This document shows positions 26,472 to 36,188 of a stretch of 64,000 nt of DNA, piece after piece; the first letter of the stretch is position 1; every line of letters starts with the position of its first letter. Source of the DNA: Seonamhaeicola maritimus (lineage in GTDB: Bacteria; Bacteroidota; Bacteroidia; Flavobacteriales; Flavobacteriaceae); NCBI RefSeq assembly GCF_008056315.1, contig NZ_VRKQ01000008.1, forward strand, positions 762,957 to 826,956, written 5' to 3'. The position numbers and the translations under genes were made by a program. The notes under the pieces are model-generated. The model ran no database searches. It was not told the DNA's origin and saw only the letters and a list, made by a program, of their open reading frames with translations.

Positions 26472-28025
26472 ATGAACAGATTATTAATAAAATTAAAATT
26501 ACTGGTAGTAGCCTTTTTTACAGTCAGTAGTTTAATTGCACAAAAACAGACAAAAGTATCACAATCTATTAAGGTTGATAAAGATGTTACTATTGACTTA
26601 AATACAAGTTACTGTAATATTGTTTTTGATACATGGAATAAAGATACCGTTGAAATTGAAGCCTTTATTGAAGGTGATAATTTAAGCGATGAAGAAATAA
26701 AGGATGCACTTAAAAATTGGAATGTTGATGTTGATGCTTCAAGTAATGAAATAACCATAACTACTAATAGTTTTGCATATGCACCAAGGGCCTGGGCTTA
26801 TAGAACGGCACCTCATGATGATGAGGCTGTTAATGCTGTTTTAAGAGAACTTAAATATGAATTAGCTGAATTACCTGAAATTCTAGGAGATCTATCAGTG
26901 CGGATTCATGAATTACCTGCACTACCTGAAATGCCAGCATTTCCTGAATTACCAGCATTACCTGAAAATGCTAAAAGCTTTCACTTTGATTATGAAGCTT
27001 ACAAAAAGGATGGCGAAAAGTACTTAGAAGAATACACGAAAAGATTCGAATCTGCTTATGGAGATGATTATGCAAAAAAAATGGAGGTATGGGGAGAGAA
27101 ATTTGGAAAAGAATGGGGTGAGAAATATGGGAAACAAATGGAAGAGTGGGCTGAAAAATTTGAAAAGAATTTTGATAGTGAGGAATTTGAAAAGAAAATG
27201 GAGGCTTGGGGCGAACGTTTTGCAGAGAAAATGGAACAACAAGCTGAACGCGTAGAAGAACAGCAAGAGAAACGAGAAAAGTTGTTAGAAAAAGCTGCCA
27301 AAGACAGGGAGAGAGCTTTAGAAAAACGTGAAGCTGAACGTGAGAAATTGCATGCTGAAAGAAAGGTTCACCAGGAGAAAAGAGAAAAACTGGCTAAAGA
27401 AAGAAAGGTTTTAATTGAAAGGTTGGTTCATAAAGAATCTAATTCTAATGTTAAAAAAACTATTAAAATTAAAATGCCTAAAAAAGCTAAGTTGAAAGTT
27501 AACGTAAAGCATGGTGAAATTGAATTTGCTGCTAATATAGATAATTTAAAAGCAGATTTAGCTTATACTAAACTAACTGCAAATAGCATTAATGGAGGGT
27601 TAACTTCCATTAATGCTTCTTATTCTCCGGTTTATGTTAGTAATTGGAATTTAGGTGAACTGAATTTAAACTATGCTAAACAAGTTGAGTTGAACAATGT
27701 AAAACAGGTAGTCTTAAATTCAAATTCTTCAAATGTTACAATTGATAACTTAATTGGGAATGCCATTATTGATGCAAATATTGGAGATATAAAAATCTTA
27801 AAAATTGATGATGCTTTTACTAATTTAAATGTTATAATTCAAAATTGTGATGCTATAATTGCACTTCCAAAAGTAGATTGCAATTTACAGTATAAAGGAA
27901 ATCGTTCTAGATTAAGTCATCCAAAGAAAGAAACAGGAAATTTAACAACGTTTTCAACAGGAAATTTAAGCAGTGGTAAAAGCATTGTAGTTAATGCAAA
28001 GTATAGTAATGTTACTATGGAATAG
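26472..28025 (+). CDS. Exported adhesin-like protein with a large charged coiled-coil insert
   Basis: 517 residues: a signal peptide (cleaved near SSLIAQ), a beta domain (about 25-100: VDKDVTIDLNTSYCNIVFDTWNKDTVEIEA), a Pro-rich segment repeating LPALPE/MPAFPE (about 150-172), a very charged helical coiled coil (about 178-325, rich in Glu, Lys and Arg), then a second beta-solenoid region (about 330-517) with repeated short strands. The first and last parts look like the two ends of a DUF4097-type putative adhesin split by the helical insert. Third gene of the sigma/anti-sigma operon; probably an envelope output of that system. Confidence 0.75.
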   Translation: MNRLLIKLKLLVVAFFTVSSLIAQKQTKVSQSIKVDKDVTIDLNTSYCNIVFDTWNKDTVEIEAFIEGDNLSDEEIKDALKNWNVDVDASSNEITITTNSFAYAPRAWAYRTAPHDDEAVNAVLRELKYELAELPEILGDLSVRIHELPALPEMPAFPELPALPENAKSFHFDYEAYKKDGEKYLEEYTKRFESAYGDDYAKKMEVWGEKFGKEWGEKYGKQMEEWAEKFEKNFDSEEFEKKMEAWGERFAEKMEQQAERVEEQQEKREKLLEKAAKDRERALEKREAEREKLHAERKVHQEKREKLAKERKVLIERLVHKESNSNVKKTIKIKMPKKAKLKVNVKHGEIEFAANIDNLKADLAYTKLTANSINGGLTSINASYSPVYVSNWNLGELNLNYAKQVELNNVKQVVLNSNSSNVTIDNLIGNAIIDANIGDIKILKIDDAFTNLNVIIQNCDAIIALPKVDCNLQYKGNRSRLSHPKKETGNLTTFSTGNLSSGKSIVVNAKYSNVTME

Positions 28026-28066
28026 AATTATAACAAATTTGCCTCTCTAATAGATTTTTGGATTTT

Positions 28067-29695
28067 CTATATCTTAATTACCTTATGAATTTCCTTTTTA
28101 CCTCCTGCTAGTACTTCAATAAAGTAGATGCCGCTGCTGTAAACAGATAAATTTGCGCTTGCTTTTCCGTTAACCATTGTTTCAGTTCCTTCTGAAAGTA
28201 AAATACCTGAGGCATTATAAATTCTAAAGTTTACAGCTTCAAAATCATCAATACTCGAAAAGTTAATAATATCTCTTAGCGGATTAGGGTAAAGCAGCCA
28301 GTTTTTGTTTTCGACACCTGGATTATTATTAGCTGCGGTACATCCTTTCGAAACATCAAATTCAGCTTTTAAAATATCTTCAATTTTTAAATTTGAAAAA
28401 CTATCATTTAATGAGTGGTTGAAGAATGTGTTATCAATAATGTTATTATCTGCTCCTAAAAAATTTTGAAGGAGTGTAGAAAAGGTTTGCCTATAATCAT
28501 ATTGTACTGTTTGAATTTGATAATTGTTACCTTCAACAGCTTCTGATAAATTAGGGTTCATTCCTGTCATGCCTCCATCAACTGGTTTGCCGAAAACGAA
28601 CATAGGTGCTATTTCACCATGGTCTGTGCCTAAATTACCATTCTCGGCAGCTTTTCTGCCAAACTCAGAGAATGTAACACCTACAACATCATCTGCCAAA
28701 TTCTGATTTTCTAAATCATTGTAAAAAGCTTCCATGCTTTCAGAAAGTTCTGTCAGCAATTCATAATGTTTTCCCAATACATCACCATTTACTTGTACTT
28801 GTGCATTATGCGTGTCAAAACCAGAAATTCTTACCATGTAAATTTTCGATCCTAAATCGCCGCTTATTAAGCGCGCAACGGTTTTCAGTTGGTCTGCTAA
28901 ATCAGTGTCTGGGTAAGTAACATCATTTTGACCAGAATTAAATGCACTGGAAATAGATTCGGCATAAGTATTTGATAAGGCATCGGTATTATTAATAAAC
29001 TCCAATTGTTTACCATAATCAGAATCTGGAATGTTAAAGGGAGGTTGTCCGCCTAAACCACTTAAAATACTATAAAAACCAGCAGGGTCCTGACCTGTAA
29101 TATTCATTGATAAGCCATGGGCTTCTTCGGCATGAAAACCTAAAGAAGTTTTATTTGAGCCAATTTCAACCGCTAGAGGAAAAGTTTCAATAATTAAATC
29201 GGAGTAATATTGCTCCATAAAACGACCCATCCAACCAGTATCTGCGCCATTTAATAGACTATTGCCATCGTTTCCTGTAAAGTATAAATCAGTTGACTTA
29301 AAATGACTTTTATTTTGAGATGGATAACCAACACCTTGAACTATTCTTAATACACCCTTGTCATATAGTGATTTAAAACCCAGTAGTGCTGGATTTAAAC
29401 CAACTTGCTGATTATCTGATAAACTTCCATCTAAGGTTATATATTTATTCGTACCATTTTCTGGTACTTTAATAGTTGGTCTTAAATTACTATAAGTATC
29501 ATATTGGTTTAATGGAACTAACGTGTTTAACCCATCATTAGCACCTGCCAAATTAATTAGTACTAATTTTCTTCCGGTAATATCCGGACAATCAAAATAC
29601 GGAGTAAATGACTTTAACGCAGCTTGAATTTGAAAAGGAGTTAATCCAATAACAGAAGCCGAAGCCGATAATTTTATAAAATTTCTTCTTTTCAT
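28067..29695 (-). CDS. DUF1501 secreted protein with T9SS C-terminal sorting domain
   Basis: 542 residues. It begins MKRRNFIKLSASASVIGLT, a Tat-like signal (RRxFIK). The DUF1501 core, related to the alkaline-phosphatase/sulfatase superfamily fold, shows LVLINLAGANDGLNTLVPL, SGFDTHNAQ and TFSEFGRKAAENGNLGTDHGE. The last 70 residues are a type A T9SS sorting domain (WLLYPNPLRD, then FRIYNASGILL, YFIEVLAGGKKEIHKVIKI), so the protein is released or anchored at the cell surface. Its ATG is 5 bases from the DUF1800 stop, and the two genes form a well-known pair. Confidence 0.9.
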   Translation of the reverse strand: MKRRNFIKLSASASVIGLTPFQIQAALKSFTPYFDCPDITGRKLVLINLAGANDGLNTLVPLNQYDTYSNLRPTIKVPENGTNKYITLDGSLSDNQQVGLNPALLGFKSLYDKGVLRIVQGVGYPSQNKSHFKSTDLYFTGNDGNSLLNGADTGWMGRFMEQYYSDLIIETFPLAVEIGSNKTSLGFHAEEAHGLSMNITGQDPAGFYSILSGLGGQPPFNIPDSDYGKQLEFINNTDALSNTYAESISSAFNSGQNDVTYPDTDLADQLKTVARLISGDLGSKIYMVRISGFDTHNAQVQVNGDVLGKHYELLTELSESMEAFYNDLENQNLADDVVGVTFSEFGRKAAENGNLGTDHGEIAPMFVFGKPVDGGMTGMNPNLSEAVEGNNYQIQTVQYDYRQTFSTLLQNFLGADNNIIDNTFFNHSLNDSFSNLKIEDILKAEFDVSKGCTAANNNPGVENKNWLLYPNPLRDIINFSSIDDFEAVNFRIYNASGILLSEGTETMVNGKASANLSVYSSGIYFIEVLAGGKKEIHKVIKI

Positions 29696-29700
29696 AACTT

Positions 29701-31338
29701 TTACATTAATTGGAATTCGGCGGCATTTACCAAGGCAGATATTAAAGCATCCAGTCTGGTTTTTACTGTGTTTTTGTCATTTTCACTATGCGTATTAATA
29801 TACTGTAACCATGCTCCAGTCCAGTAATAGTCGTTAGAATCTTCTATTAAAAATGTTTTGAAGTAGTTAATTCTATCAGTGTCAATACTTTCAGGGAAAA
29901 GTAAATCGGCAATTCCAGAAACTAGAGTATTTGGGTCTTTAGCAGCATCAGGGTCAATTTTATTTTCTACAAATAAAACGGTGTCTAGATCAGTGTAAAT
30001 ATTATTCTTAGTTAGTAAGTCCTGTATGAGCTCATATCTGCCAATAATGGTGTTGGAAGAAAACCAGTTTCTGTCAAAACCTGGTTCTTGATAATATGCC
30101 GGATAACCAGCTACTGAATCTGGATCGAAAAATGGCATTCCTGAAGCCTTAAAGTAACTGCCGTGAATATACCATTGGAAAAAATTTCTGAAAAAGTATA
30201 GCTGTTCTGTTTCAGGATTGGGATATGTAACATTGAATATCGAAATTACTTCAGATAATAATTGTAATGGGCTTTTTATTATTGCTCCAATTATATTATC
30301 TGATGAATCACTATCATCTGCATCATAAAAATGTTCGCTTGAAAGAAGTGTTGTAATAACAGGTAATATCTCATAATCGTTATTAATCATTATTTGAGAT
30401 AATGGTTCTATGATATCTGTTTCCGCAACAGAGGAAATTTCACTTTTTACAAAATATCTGTATAATTTTCTGCAATATGACTTAGCTGTTTCAGGTTGAT
30501 TGAAAACCATTTCAACAAAATCATCTAATTCGTCAAATATTGTTTCGGCGGTATCTCTTCCCGTAATAACATGATTGTTAAAGGCACTAGAAAATGTTTT
30601 GTCATTAGTGTCATGCTGACCAACATTTATATATCCCATAGGTAAATTAGTGTCTGGATCTATGTCTCCATTTCTATCCCATTGTTTTTTGAAGCCCGAG
30701 AAAACTTTGGCAGCCTGTTGGATGTCAACTTCGGTATAATTGGTATAATTGCCTTCACCAATTTGTTCGCCTTTTAGAATAGTGAATAGTTCTAAATATT
30801 CTCTAGCATAATTTTCATTGGGATTATTTTTGTTGTTTTGTGTGTTATCTAAATAATCCAACATACCGTTGTCTAAAGTGATTTTTTTAGCCAATGTTTT
30901 AATGTTTCCTAGAGCATAAAAGTCTAAAAGACGCAAGTGATCAAAAAAGAATGGTGACAATCCTACTCCATTATCTTTGGCAACCGTAAAACTTGTGTGT
31001 AAAAAGAATGATAATTTATATTTTAAACTTACTTGGTTTAAGGCATTGTGCCACCACCATGCTGTAATATGAGATCGTTTTCTACCTTGACCATCAAAAG
31101 TATTTGGATGTTCTGTAGAGGATGTCCAAAAACCATCTGGAGCGCTCGTTGGAAGTGGGTCATAGGGTTCAGTTACGATATAGGGAGCATTATTTGTTAA
31201 TCTATTTACCGCGTCTGTAGCAGACATGCCTATAAAAGTGTCTAATTGCTCTTTTGTATAGTTAAATGTAGCTCGTCTGAGCAAGTGTTTAGCTTTTCTT
31301 AAATCTAAATTAGTATTAAGAGGATTAAGTGAGGCCAT
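29701..31338 (-). CDS. DUF1800 protein
   Basis: 545 residues with family features: AKHLLRRATFNYTKEQLDTFIGMSATDAVNRL at the start, then WWWHNALNQVSLKYKLSFFLHTSFTV, NPNENYAREYLELFTILKGE and SKYRYFVKSE-like (KLYRYFVKSEISS). No classical signal peptide is visible; the N-terminus (MASLNPLNTNLDLRK) is short. DUF1800 genes almost always pair with DUF1501, as here. The biochemical role of the pair is not established. Confidence 0.88.
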   Translation of the reverse strand: MASLNPLNTNLDLRKAKHLLRRATFNYTKEQLDTFIGMSATDAVNRLTNNAPYIVTEPYDPLPTSAPDGFWTSSTEHPNTFDGQGRKRSHITAWWWHNALNQVSLKYKLSFFLHTSFTVAKDNGVGLSPFFFDHLRLLDFYALGNIKTLAKKITLDNGMLDYLDNTQNNKNNPNENYAREYLELFTILKGEQIGEGNYTNYTEVDIQQAAKVFSGFKKQWDRNGDIDPDTNLPMGYINVGQHDTNDKTFSSAFNNHVITGRDTAETIFDELDDFVEMVFNQPETAKSYCRKLYRYFVKSEISSVAETDIIEPLSQIMINNDYEILPVITTLLSSEHFYDADDSDSSDNIIGAIIKSPLQLLSEVISIFNVTYPNPETEQLYFFRNFFQWYIHGSYFKASGMPFFDPDSVAGYPAYYQEPGFDRNWFSSNTIIGRYELIQDLLTKNNIYTDLDTVLFVENKIDPDAAKDPNTLVSGIADLLFPESIDTDRINYFKTFLIEDSNDYYWTGAWLQYINTHSENDKNTVKTRLDALISALVNAAEFQLM

Positions 31339-31430
31339 ACTTTATTTTTTGTCAATGTAAATAATAATATACTTTATACGATAAAACATACTAAATAATC
31401 GATGAAATACAATTATTTTATCGAAAATAC

Positions 31431-33776
31431 TTAAAAATGAACTCTAAAACTTACATTTGGGGTTAAGCCTAAAGATTCATTTCTTACGGGTTCAATAACA
31501 TCGTCAATTAAAACGTAATACTCATTAATGATGTTTTTTCTATTTAATAGGTTCCATACGGATGCTCCAACGGTAGCTTTTGATGTTCTTGAAATATCGA
31601 ATGAATATGTTGCGGAACAATCGGCTCTTAAGTAATCATCTAAATTTCGTGCATTTGGTGGGCTTTCATAGTTAATGATAACACCACTCTGGTTAGTTAA
31701 ATCAGCAGGGTGTGTGTTAGGTTTTCCAGAATTCCAGTTAAGCCCAACCGCCAATTTGAAATCATTTTGAGTAGACGTGCCAGCAAATGTAATTGCGTGC
31801 CTTATATCATTGTTGTTAGGAAACTCATTTCCATTGTTTAAATCTGAAAACAAATAGTTGTTTTTACTGAATGAGTAAGATATCCAAGTACTCACAATAT
31901 CAGCGAACTGTTTGTTTAGTAATACATCTATACCTTTAATCTCATAACTACCAATACTATGAACGAATTGATATTGGTTTTGAAAGCCTTGACTTCTTGT
32001 AGTAATACCATCTACTTTTTTAATATAGGTTTCAGCGCTAATTAAAAATTTGTTTTTGTTATAATGAATACCTGCCGAAAGTTGTTTGCTCTTAAGAACT
32101 GGTACAGGGTAAATAGTTTGGTTCCCTTCTTCAATAACTTCGGTGTTATTGTTTGATAGTACCCAGCGTCGTTTTTCAATACCTAAAAAATCATTTTGTA
32201 AATCAATTACTTGGGTTGTGAACTGACTTTTAAATTCGCCTAAAACTTCAAATCTGAAATCGCTTAAAAAACGTTGACTAAAGCTAAGTCTAGGTTCGGC
32301 AAAAAACATGTCGAATTTATCAAGATAATTTAAGCGGGTTCCTAGTTTTAATTTGGTTTGAGCACCATAGGATAATAATGCTGTTTCTGCATATACCGAA
32401 TGACTTTTAACAACTTCTTTTACATAGCTTTTAAAGCTTGGGTTGTTAACATCTGCTAAGTTGCTAATACCAACTTCATTTAACTGATAGCCTACATTAA
32501 ATTTTAATTGATAGTTATGCTCGTAATTTATATCAAGTTTTGCAGCACGGTCATTCACTTTATTTTCTTGAATAAGCCTTTGGTTGTTTAAAACATCGTG
32601 GTTTGTTGCATCTAAATCGTAATTTGAAGCATAAAATTGTGCTGTAGTAGATAGTTGGTCAGTCCAGTCTTTTGAATAAGTGATTCCTAAAGATAAGTTT
32701 TGCTGCGATAAATTACTATTTAAAGCTTCAGTTCTATCATTAATAGTAGATTGCTCATCATAATCAAAATGATTGTTAACATTAAAAAAGTTAATTCTTA
32801 GTTTGTCATTTTCAGTAATGTCATACAGAAATTTAGCTGTTACATCATAAAAATAAAACGTTTCATTTTGAGAGATGGAATTTCTATTGTTATCAAAATC
32901 AGAATCTTCAAAAATGCGTTTAAAATACTGATTATAAGTTGTTGTTTCTATTAAATCTGTTACTGAGCGCCTTGTGGAAAGTTGTAATTCTGTTTTATCT
33001 GAAAGTGGAATTTTTGCGTACCCATCAGCATTAATCATATTAAAACCTAACCCAGATTTGAATTCATTGTCAATATCATCTGGTAATCGCATGTCTATAA
33101 TGCTAGAAATACCATCGCCATATTTGGCGCTGGTCCCGTTTTTATAAACATTAATTTGTTTAGTTATAAATGGGTTAAATGCCGAAATAAGTCCGAAGAA
33201 ATGACCAGATTGATACATTTTTATACCATCCCAAAGTAATAAGTTTTGATCATGTGTTCCTCCTCTAACATTTATATTTGATACTGTTTCATCGGTGCTT
33301 AAAACACCTGGTAATGCTTGAATGGTTTGCAAAACGTCTGGTTCAATTAACCCAGGAAGTATCCCAAAAGTTTCAGGTTTTATAGATATAGAGCCATCAT
33401 TTAGTTTTGTTAAACCAGTTGTAAGATAATTTGATACGATGACTTCCTCTAGATTCTGGATTCTAAAGCTGCTTCTCTTTTTTTTAAAGGGTTTTATAAC
33501 AACAAATCTGTTATTTAACAATTCAAAATCTAGCTTAGTTTCTTTTTTCAGAAACCTCAAAACATCTACTAATGGTATGTCTTTAGAGGGAAGCATAGTT
33601 TTTTTGTCTTTTACTGTTTTATCAGCATATGAAAAGCTAATATTATATCTGTCTTCTAATACACTTAAAACAGTTGTAAGCGGTTGCTTTTCTTTTTGAA
33701 CGGTTTGTGCCTTTAACAGAGTAACATTCAAAAAAAACAGTAAAACAAAAAGAGAAAGGAGTCCTTTTTTATTCAC
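31431..33776 (-). CDS. TonB-dependent transducer-type receptor (STN + plug + barrel)
   Basis: 781 residues: signal peptide (to LLKAQ), an STN domain (about 28-95: LTTVLSVLEDRYNISFSYADKTVKDKK, LVDVLRFLKKETKLDFELLNNRFVVIKP), a plug domain (about 105-230: IKPETFGILPGLIEPDVLQTIQALPGVLSTDETVSNINVRGGTHDQNLLLWDGIKMYQSGHFFG) and a C-terminal 22-strand-type barrel ending FRVHF with terminal aromatic. STN domains pass the substrate signal to FecR. The start overlaps the end of fecR by 8 bases. No SusD partner is present, so it is not a typical glycan locus. Confidence 0.9.
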   Translation of the reverse strand: MNKKGLLSLFVLLFFLNVTLLKAQTVQKEKQPLTTVLSVLEDRYNISFSYADKTVKDKKTMLPSKDIPLVDVLRFLKKETKLDFELLNNRFVVIKPFKKKRSSFRIQNLEEVIVSNYLTTGLTKLNDGSISIKPETFGILPGLIEPDVLQTIQALPGVLSTDETVSNINVRGGTHDQNLLLWDGIKMYQSGHFFGLISAFNPFITKQINVYKNGTSAKYGDGISSIIDMRLPDDIDNEFKSGLGFNMINADGYAKIPLSDKTELQLSTRRSVTDLIETTTYNQYFKRIFEDSDFDNNRNSISQNETFYFYDVTAKFLYDITENDKLRINFFNVNNHFDYDEQSTINDRTEALNSNLSQQNLSLGITYSKDWTDQLSTTAQFYASNYDLDATNHDVLNNQRLIQENKVNDRAAKLDINYEHNYQLKFNVGYQLNEVGISNLADVNNPSFKSYVKEVVKSHSVYAETALLSYGAQTKLKLGTRLNYLDKFDMFFAEPRLSFSQRFLSDFRFEVLGEFKSQFTTQVIDLQNDFLGIEKRRWVLSNNNTEVIEEGNQTIYPVPVLKSKQLSAGIHYNKNKFLISAETYIKKVDGITTRSQGFQNQYQFVHSIGSYEIKGIDVLLNKQFADIVSTWISYSFSKNNYLFSDLNNGNEFPNNNDIRHAITFAGTSTQNDFKLAVGLNWNSGKPNTHPADLTNQSGVIINYESPPNARNLDDYLRADCSATYSFDISRTSKATVGASVWNLLNRKNIINEYYVLIDDVIEPVRNESLGLTPNVSFRVHF

Positions 33777-34665
33777 GCTTTAAGATTATAGCATCGTTTG
33801 ATTGACTATAAGTTAAATGTAGTGGTAAGGTAATAGATTTTATTGCAACTTCAATACTATCATGTGTGAAATTACCCGTGAATAGTTCTTCTGAATCTAC
33901 ACCAATAAGGGTTATATTTACGTTGTATTGTCTTTCAAACTCTTCAACAACCTGCTTATAAGGCAAACTTTTAAACTGGCTTTCGTTATTTAACCACGAA
34001 GGTGTTAAGCTGTTTTCTTTTTCTTTAGCAATCATTTTCCCATCGATAATTAAAAAACTGTCTCCAGGTTTTAATTTTGTTTCTTGAGAATTAAAAGTAA
34101 CGCCTACCAATCCTTCGTAGCAAATAACCTCAAAATAATTGTCCCTTTGTTTTACATTAAATTGAGTACCATAAACCTTTACGGTTCCTGTTTCTGTTAT
34201 AACGTTAAAAGAAGAACCTTTGGCAACCTTAAAAAAGGCTTCACCTTGAAGTTCTACTTCTCTGTTGTTTTTCCATGAGTTTTTATTGAATACTAAAACA
34301 GATTTTGCATTTAAAGCTACACTAGATGCATCTGGTAAATCAACAGTTGTTTTTTGAGCCATTTCTGTTGTTATGGTAGTATCAATAGTTGTGGTGTAAT
34401 AGTATAAACTAAAACAAATGGCGAGAATTGCAGCAACACGCATAAATGGTTTAATCCAATGCGTAGTTTGTTTTTTACTGCTCTTAATGGTAGATAATAC
34501 ACTTTTAAGCTCTTTAGTAGCATCATATTCAGGTGCCTTAAAAGCTTGTAAACTGCTATCTAACTTAACTAAATCATCATAGTCTTCAAGGTTTTTAAAG
34601 GCTTGAAGCTCTTGATCATTTAGATCGTTATTTAACCATTTCGATATTAAAAATTCTCTTTCCAT
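33769..34665 (-). CDS. FecR-family anti-sigma regulator
   Basis: 298 residues: a cytoplasmic N-terminus (about 1-70), a membrane helix (about 71-91), a FecR domain (TTVDLPDASSVALNAKSVLVFNKNSWKNNREVELQGEAFFKVAKG, FNVITETGTVKVYGTQFNVKQ) and a C-terminal DUF4974-type domain (FKSLPYKQVVEEFERQYNVNITLI) that resembles STN. It relays the receptor signal to the ECF sigma factor. It has its own GGGTAGGAA-N16-GTTTTAT promoter rather than following the sigma gene directly; a cation transporter gene intervenes. Confidence 0.92.
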   Translation of the reverse strand: MEREFLISKWLNNDLNDQELQAFKNLEDYDDLVKLDSSLQAFKAPEYDATKELKSVLSTIKSSKKQTTHWIKPFMRVAAILAICFSLYYYTTTIDTTITTEMAQKTTVDLPDASSVALNAKSVLVFNKNSWKNNREVELQGEAFFKVAKGSSFNVITETGTVKVYGTQFNVKQRDNYFEVICYEGLVGVTFNSQETKLKPGDSFLIIDGKMIAKEKENSLTPSWLNNESQFKSLPYKQVVEEFERQYNVNITLIGVDSEELFTGNFTHDSIEVAIKSITLPLHLTYSQSNDAIILKRE

Positions 34666-34681
34666 AATTCCTTATTCAACT

Positions 34682-34713
34682 ATAAAACAATTAACTTTTA
34701 TTTTTTCCTACCC
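34682..34713 (-). promoter_or_regulatory. Candidate ECF promoter P2 (fecR-receptor-DUF1800-DUF1501 operon)
   Basis: On the minus strand GGGTAGGAA (34705-34713), exactly 16 bases, then GTTTTAT (34682-34688). The fecR ATG follows 16 bases later. The element recurs with the same spacer length before the lipoprotein gene at 36189, and the spacers share the end AAAGTT(T)AATT. Confidence 0.72.
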
Positions 34714-34742
34714 TTAGGTGTGATTTTTTTTTTAAAACACTT

Positions 34743-35537
34743 TTATTTTCCTAATTTTAATATTCTTTGGGCTCCTTGAATTACTATAACAAAGACTATG
34801 GTGCCTATTATTAAGTCGGGTTTATTTGAATTAAGCCAATTCACTAAAAGACCAGCAGAAATAACTCCTAAGTTAATAATAACATCATTAGAAGTAAAAA
34901 TCATTGTAGCTTTCATATGAACATCATTTTTATTTTTTGATTTTTGAAGTAGGAAGAGACAAATTCCATTTGCAATTAAGGCAAAAACCGAAACAATAAT
35001 CATAGTTGAAAAATCAGGTAGTCTTTCTGATCCAAAAAAACGCCTTAAAACTTCTACAAAACCTATTAAAGCAATTATAATTTGAAAATAGCCCGCTATT
35101 CTAGCAATGCGCTTTTTCCTTATAATACTTCCTCCAACAGCAAAAAGACTTAGTCCGTAAACAAAAGAATCGGCTAACATATCTAGGCTGTCAGCCACCA
35201 GGCCCATAGATTTAGATATAAGTCCTGTTGTCATTTCTATTAGAAAGAATAGAAAGTTAATTATTAGTACAATACTAAGAATTCTTTTTTGGTTGGAATT
35301 TTCATTGAATTTTGTTTGTTCCGTAATCTCAGTTTTTAATTTTCTTGCCCCTAAATTAAGTTCATGTAATAAACTTTCAATTTTTGTAGATTCTTCAGTA
35401 TGGAAAACTGTTAATGTTCTTTTAGATATATTAAAGTCAAGATTCTTAATACTAGAAAGATTATCTAATTTCATACGAATTAAATTTTCTTCAGAAGGGC
35501 AATCCATTTTGCTAATTTCAAAAACTGTTTTTTTCAT
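34743..35537 (-). CDS. Cation diffusion facilitator-type transporter with N-terminal HMA-like domain
   Basis: 264 residues. An N-terminal ferredoxin-like metal-domain relative (residues 1-70, MDCPSEENLIRMKLDN with a single Cys) is followed by membrane helices typical of CDF proteins: FLIEMTTGLISKSMGLVADSLDMLADSFVYGLSLFAVG (metal-site Asp residues in DSLDMLADS) and, later, FTSNDVIINLGVISAGLLV, the second half of the site. It would export Zn, Fe or a similar divalent cation. It sits 17 bases after the sigma gene and before P2, splitting the usual sigma-fecR pair. Confidence 0.82.
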   Translation of the reverse strand: MKKTVFEISKMDCPSEENLIRMKLDNLSSIKNLDFNISKRTLTVFHTEESTKIESLLHELNLGARKLKTEITEQTKFNENSNQKRILSIVLIINFLFFLIEMTTGLISKSMGLVADSLDMLADSFVYGLSLFAVGGSIIRKKRIARIAGYFQIIIALIGFVEVLRRFFGSERLPDFSTMIIVSVFALIANGICLFLLQKSKNKNDVHMKATMIFTSNDVIINLGVISAGLLVNWLNSNKPDLIIGTIVFVIVIQGAQRILKLGK

Positions 35538-35554
35538 TGCAATTTCAAATCTAC

Positions 35555-36073
35555 CTACAACTCTTTAATATCCTCTCTCAATTTTTTTAAAGCTCCATAT
35601 ATGCGTTTTTCAACAGCTTTGGTAGAAATATCTAAAATTTCAGCAATCTCTTTAAAACGTTTTCCTTCAACTCGGTTCATCATAAATGCAACACGCTGTG
35701 GTTCGGTTAAGTTTGCTAGTGCGCGTTGTAATTTGTCATTATATTCCTTTTCACGCATTAAAAACTCGGGGTTTTCATTGGTGCTTAGTTTAGGTTTTGC
35801 AATTTGTTGATGCTTTAAAACCACCTTTTGGTGCGCAGCTTCATTCAACATTAAATTGTTAGCAGTAGTAAAAAGAAAACTTTTCGCTTTTTCAGGAGAG
35901 ATTTTAGAACAGTTCTCCCAAAGCTTAACAAATGCTTCTTGTGCTTTGTCTTTCGGATTTAGTAGCTCTCCAAACTTATAGTATAAAAAATTGTGTAAGT
36001 CTTTTGCGTGCTTATTAAATATGGATGAGAAAATATGTTCAGCGCAAATATTCTCATGTAGCTGTTTCGCCAT
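35555..36073 (-). CDS. FecI-like ECF sigma factor
   Basis: 172 residues from the ATG at 36073 (MAKQLHENICAEHIFSS); the frame continues upstream but into sequence unlike the family. Region 2 is LHNFLYYKFGELLNPKDKAQEAFVKLWENCSKISPEKAKSFLFTTANNLMLNEAAHQK. Region 4 is LTEPQRVAFMMNRVEGKRFKEIAEILDISTKAVEKRIYGALKKLRE. It is the presumed reader of the two GGGTAGGAA/GTTTTAT promoters. Its own upstream region lacks that element in the correct orientation, so it may not self-activate. Confidence 0.92.
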   Translation of the reverse strand: MAKQLHENICAEHIFSSIFNKHAKDLHNFLYYKFGELLNPKDKAQEAFVKLWENCSKISPEKAKSFLFTTANNLMLNEAAHQKVVLKHQQIAKPKLSTNENPEFLMREKEYNDKLQRALANLTEPQRVAFMMNRVEGKRFKEIAEILDISTKAVEKRIYGALKKLREDIKEL

Positions 36074-36120
36074 TATTATTGGGGGATTAGTTGCACTAAA
36101 ATAAAAAAAATGCAAACACA

Positions 36121-36152
36121 GGGTAGGAATTTTTAAAGTTTAATTGTTTTAT
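36121..36152 (+). promoter_or_regulatory. Candidate ECF promoter P1 (lipoprotein gene at 36189)
   Basis: GGGTAGGAA (36121-36129), 16 bases, GTTTTAT (36146-36152), 37 bases before the ATG at 36189. It is the divergent twin of P2 at 34682-34713. Confidence 0.72.
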
Positions 36153-36188
36153 CATCAAAAAGCTATGTTGAACCCAAAATCAATTATC

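Noticed and set aside
27024-27301. Frames antisense to the coiled-coil protein gene
   Set aside because: Shadow frames caused by the Glu/Lys-rich low-complexity codons; no start context and Phe/Ser-rich translations.
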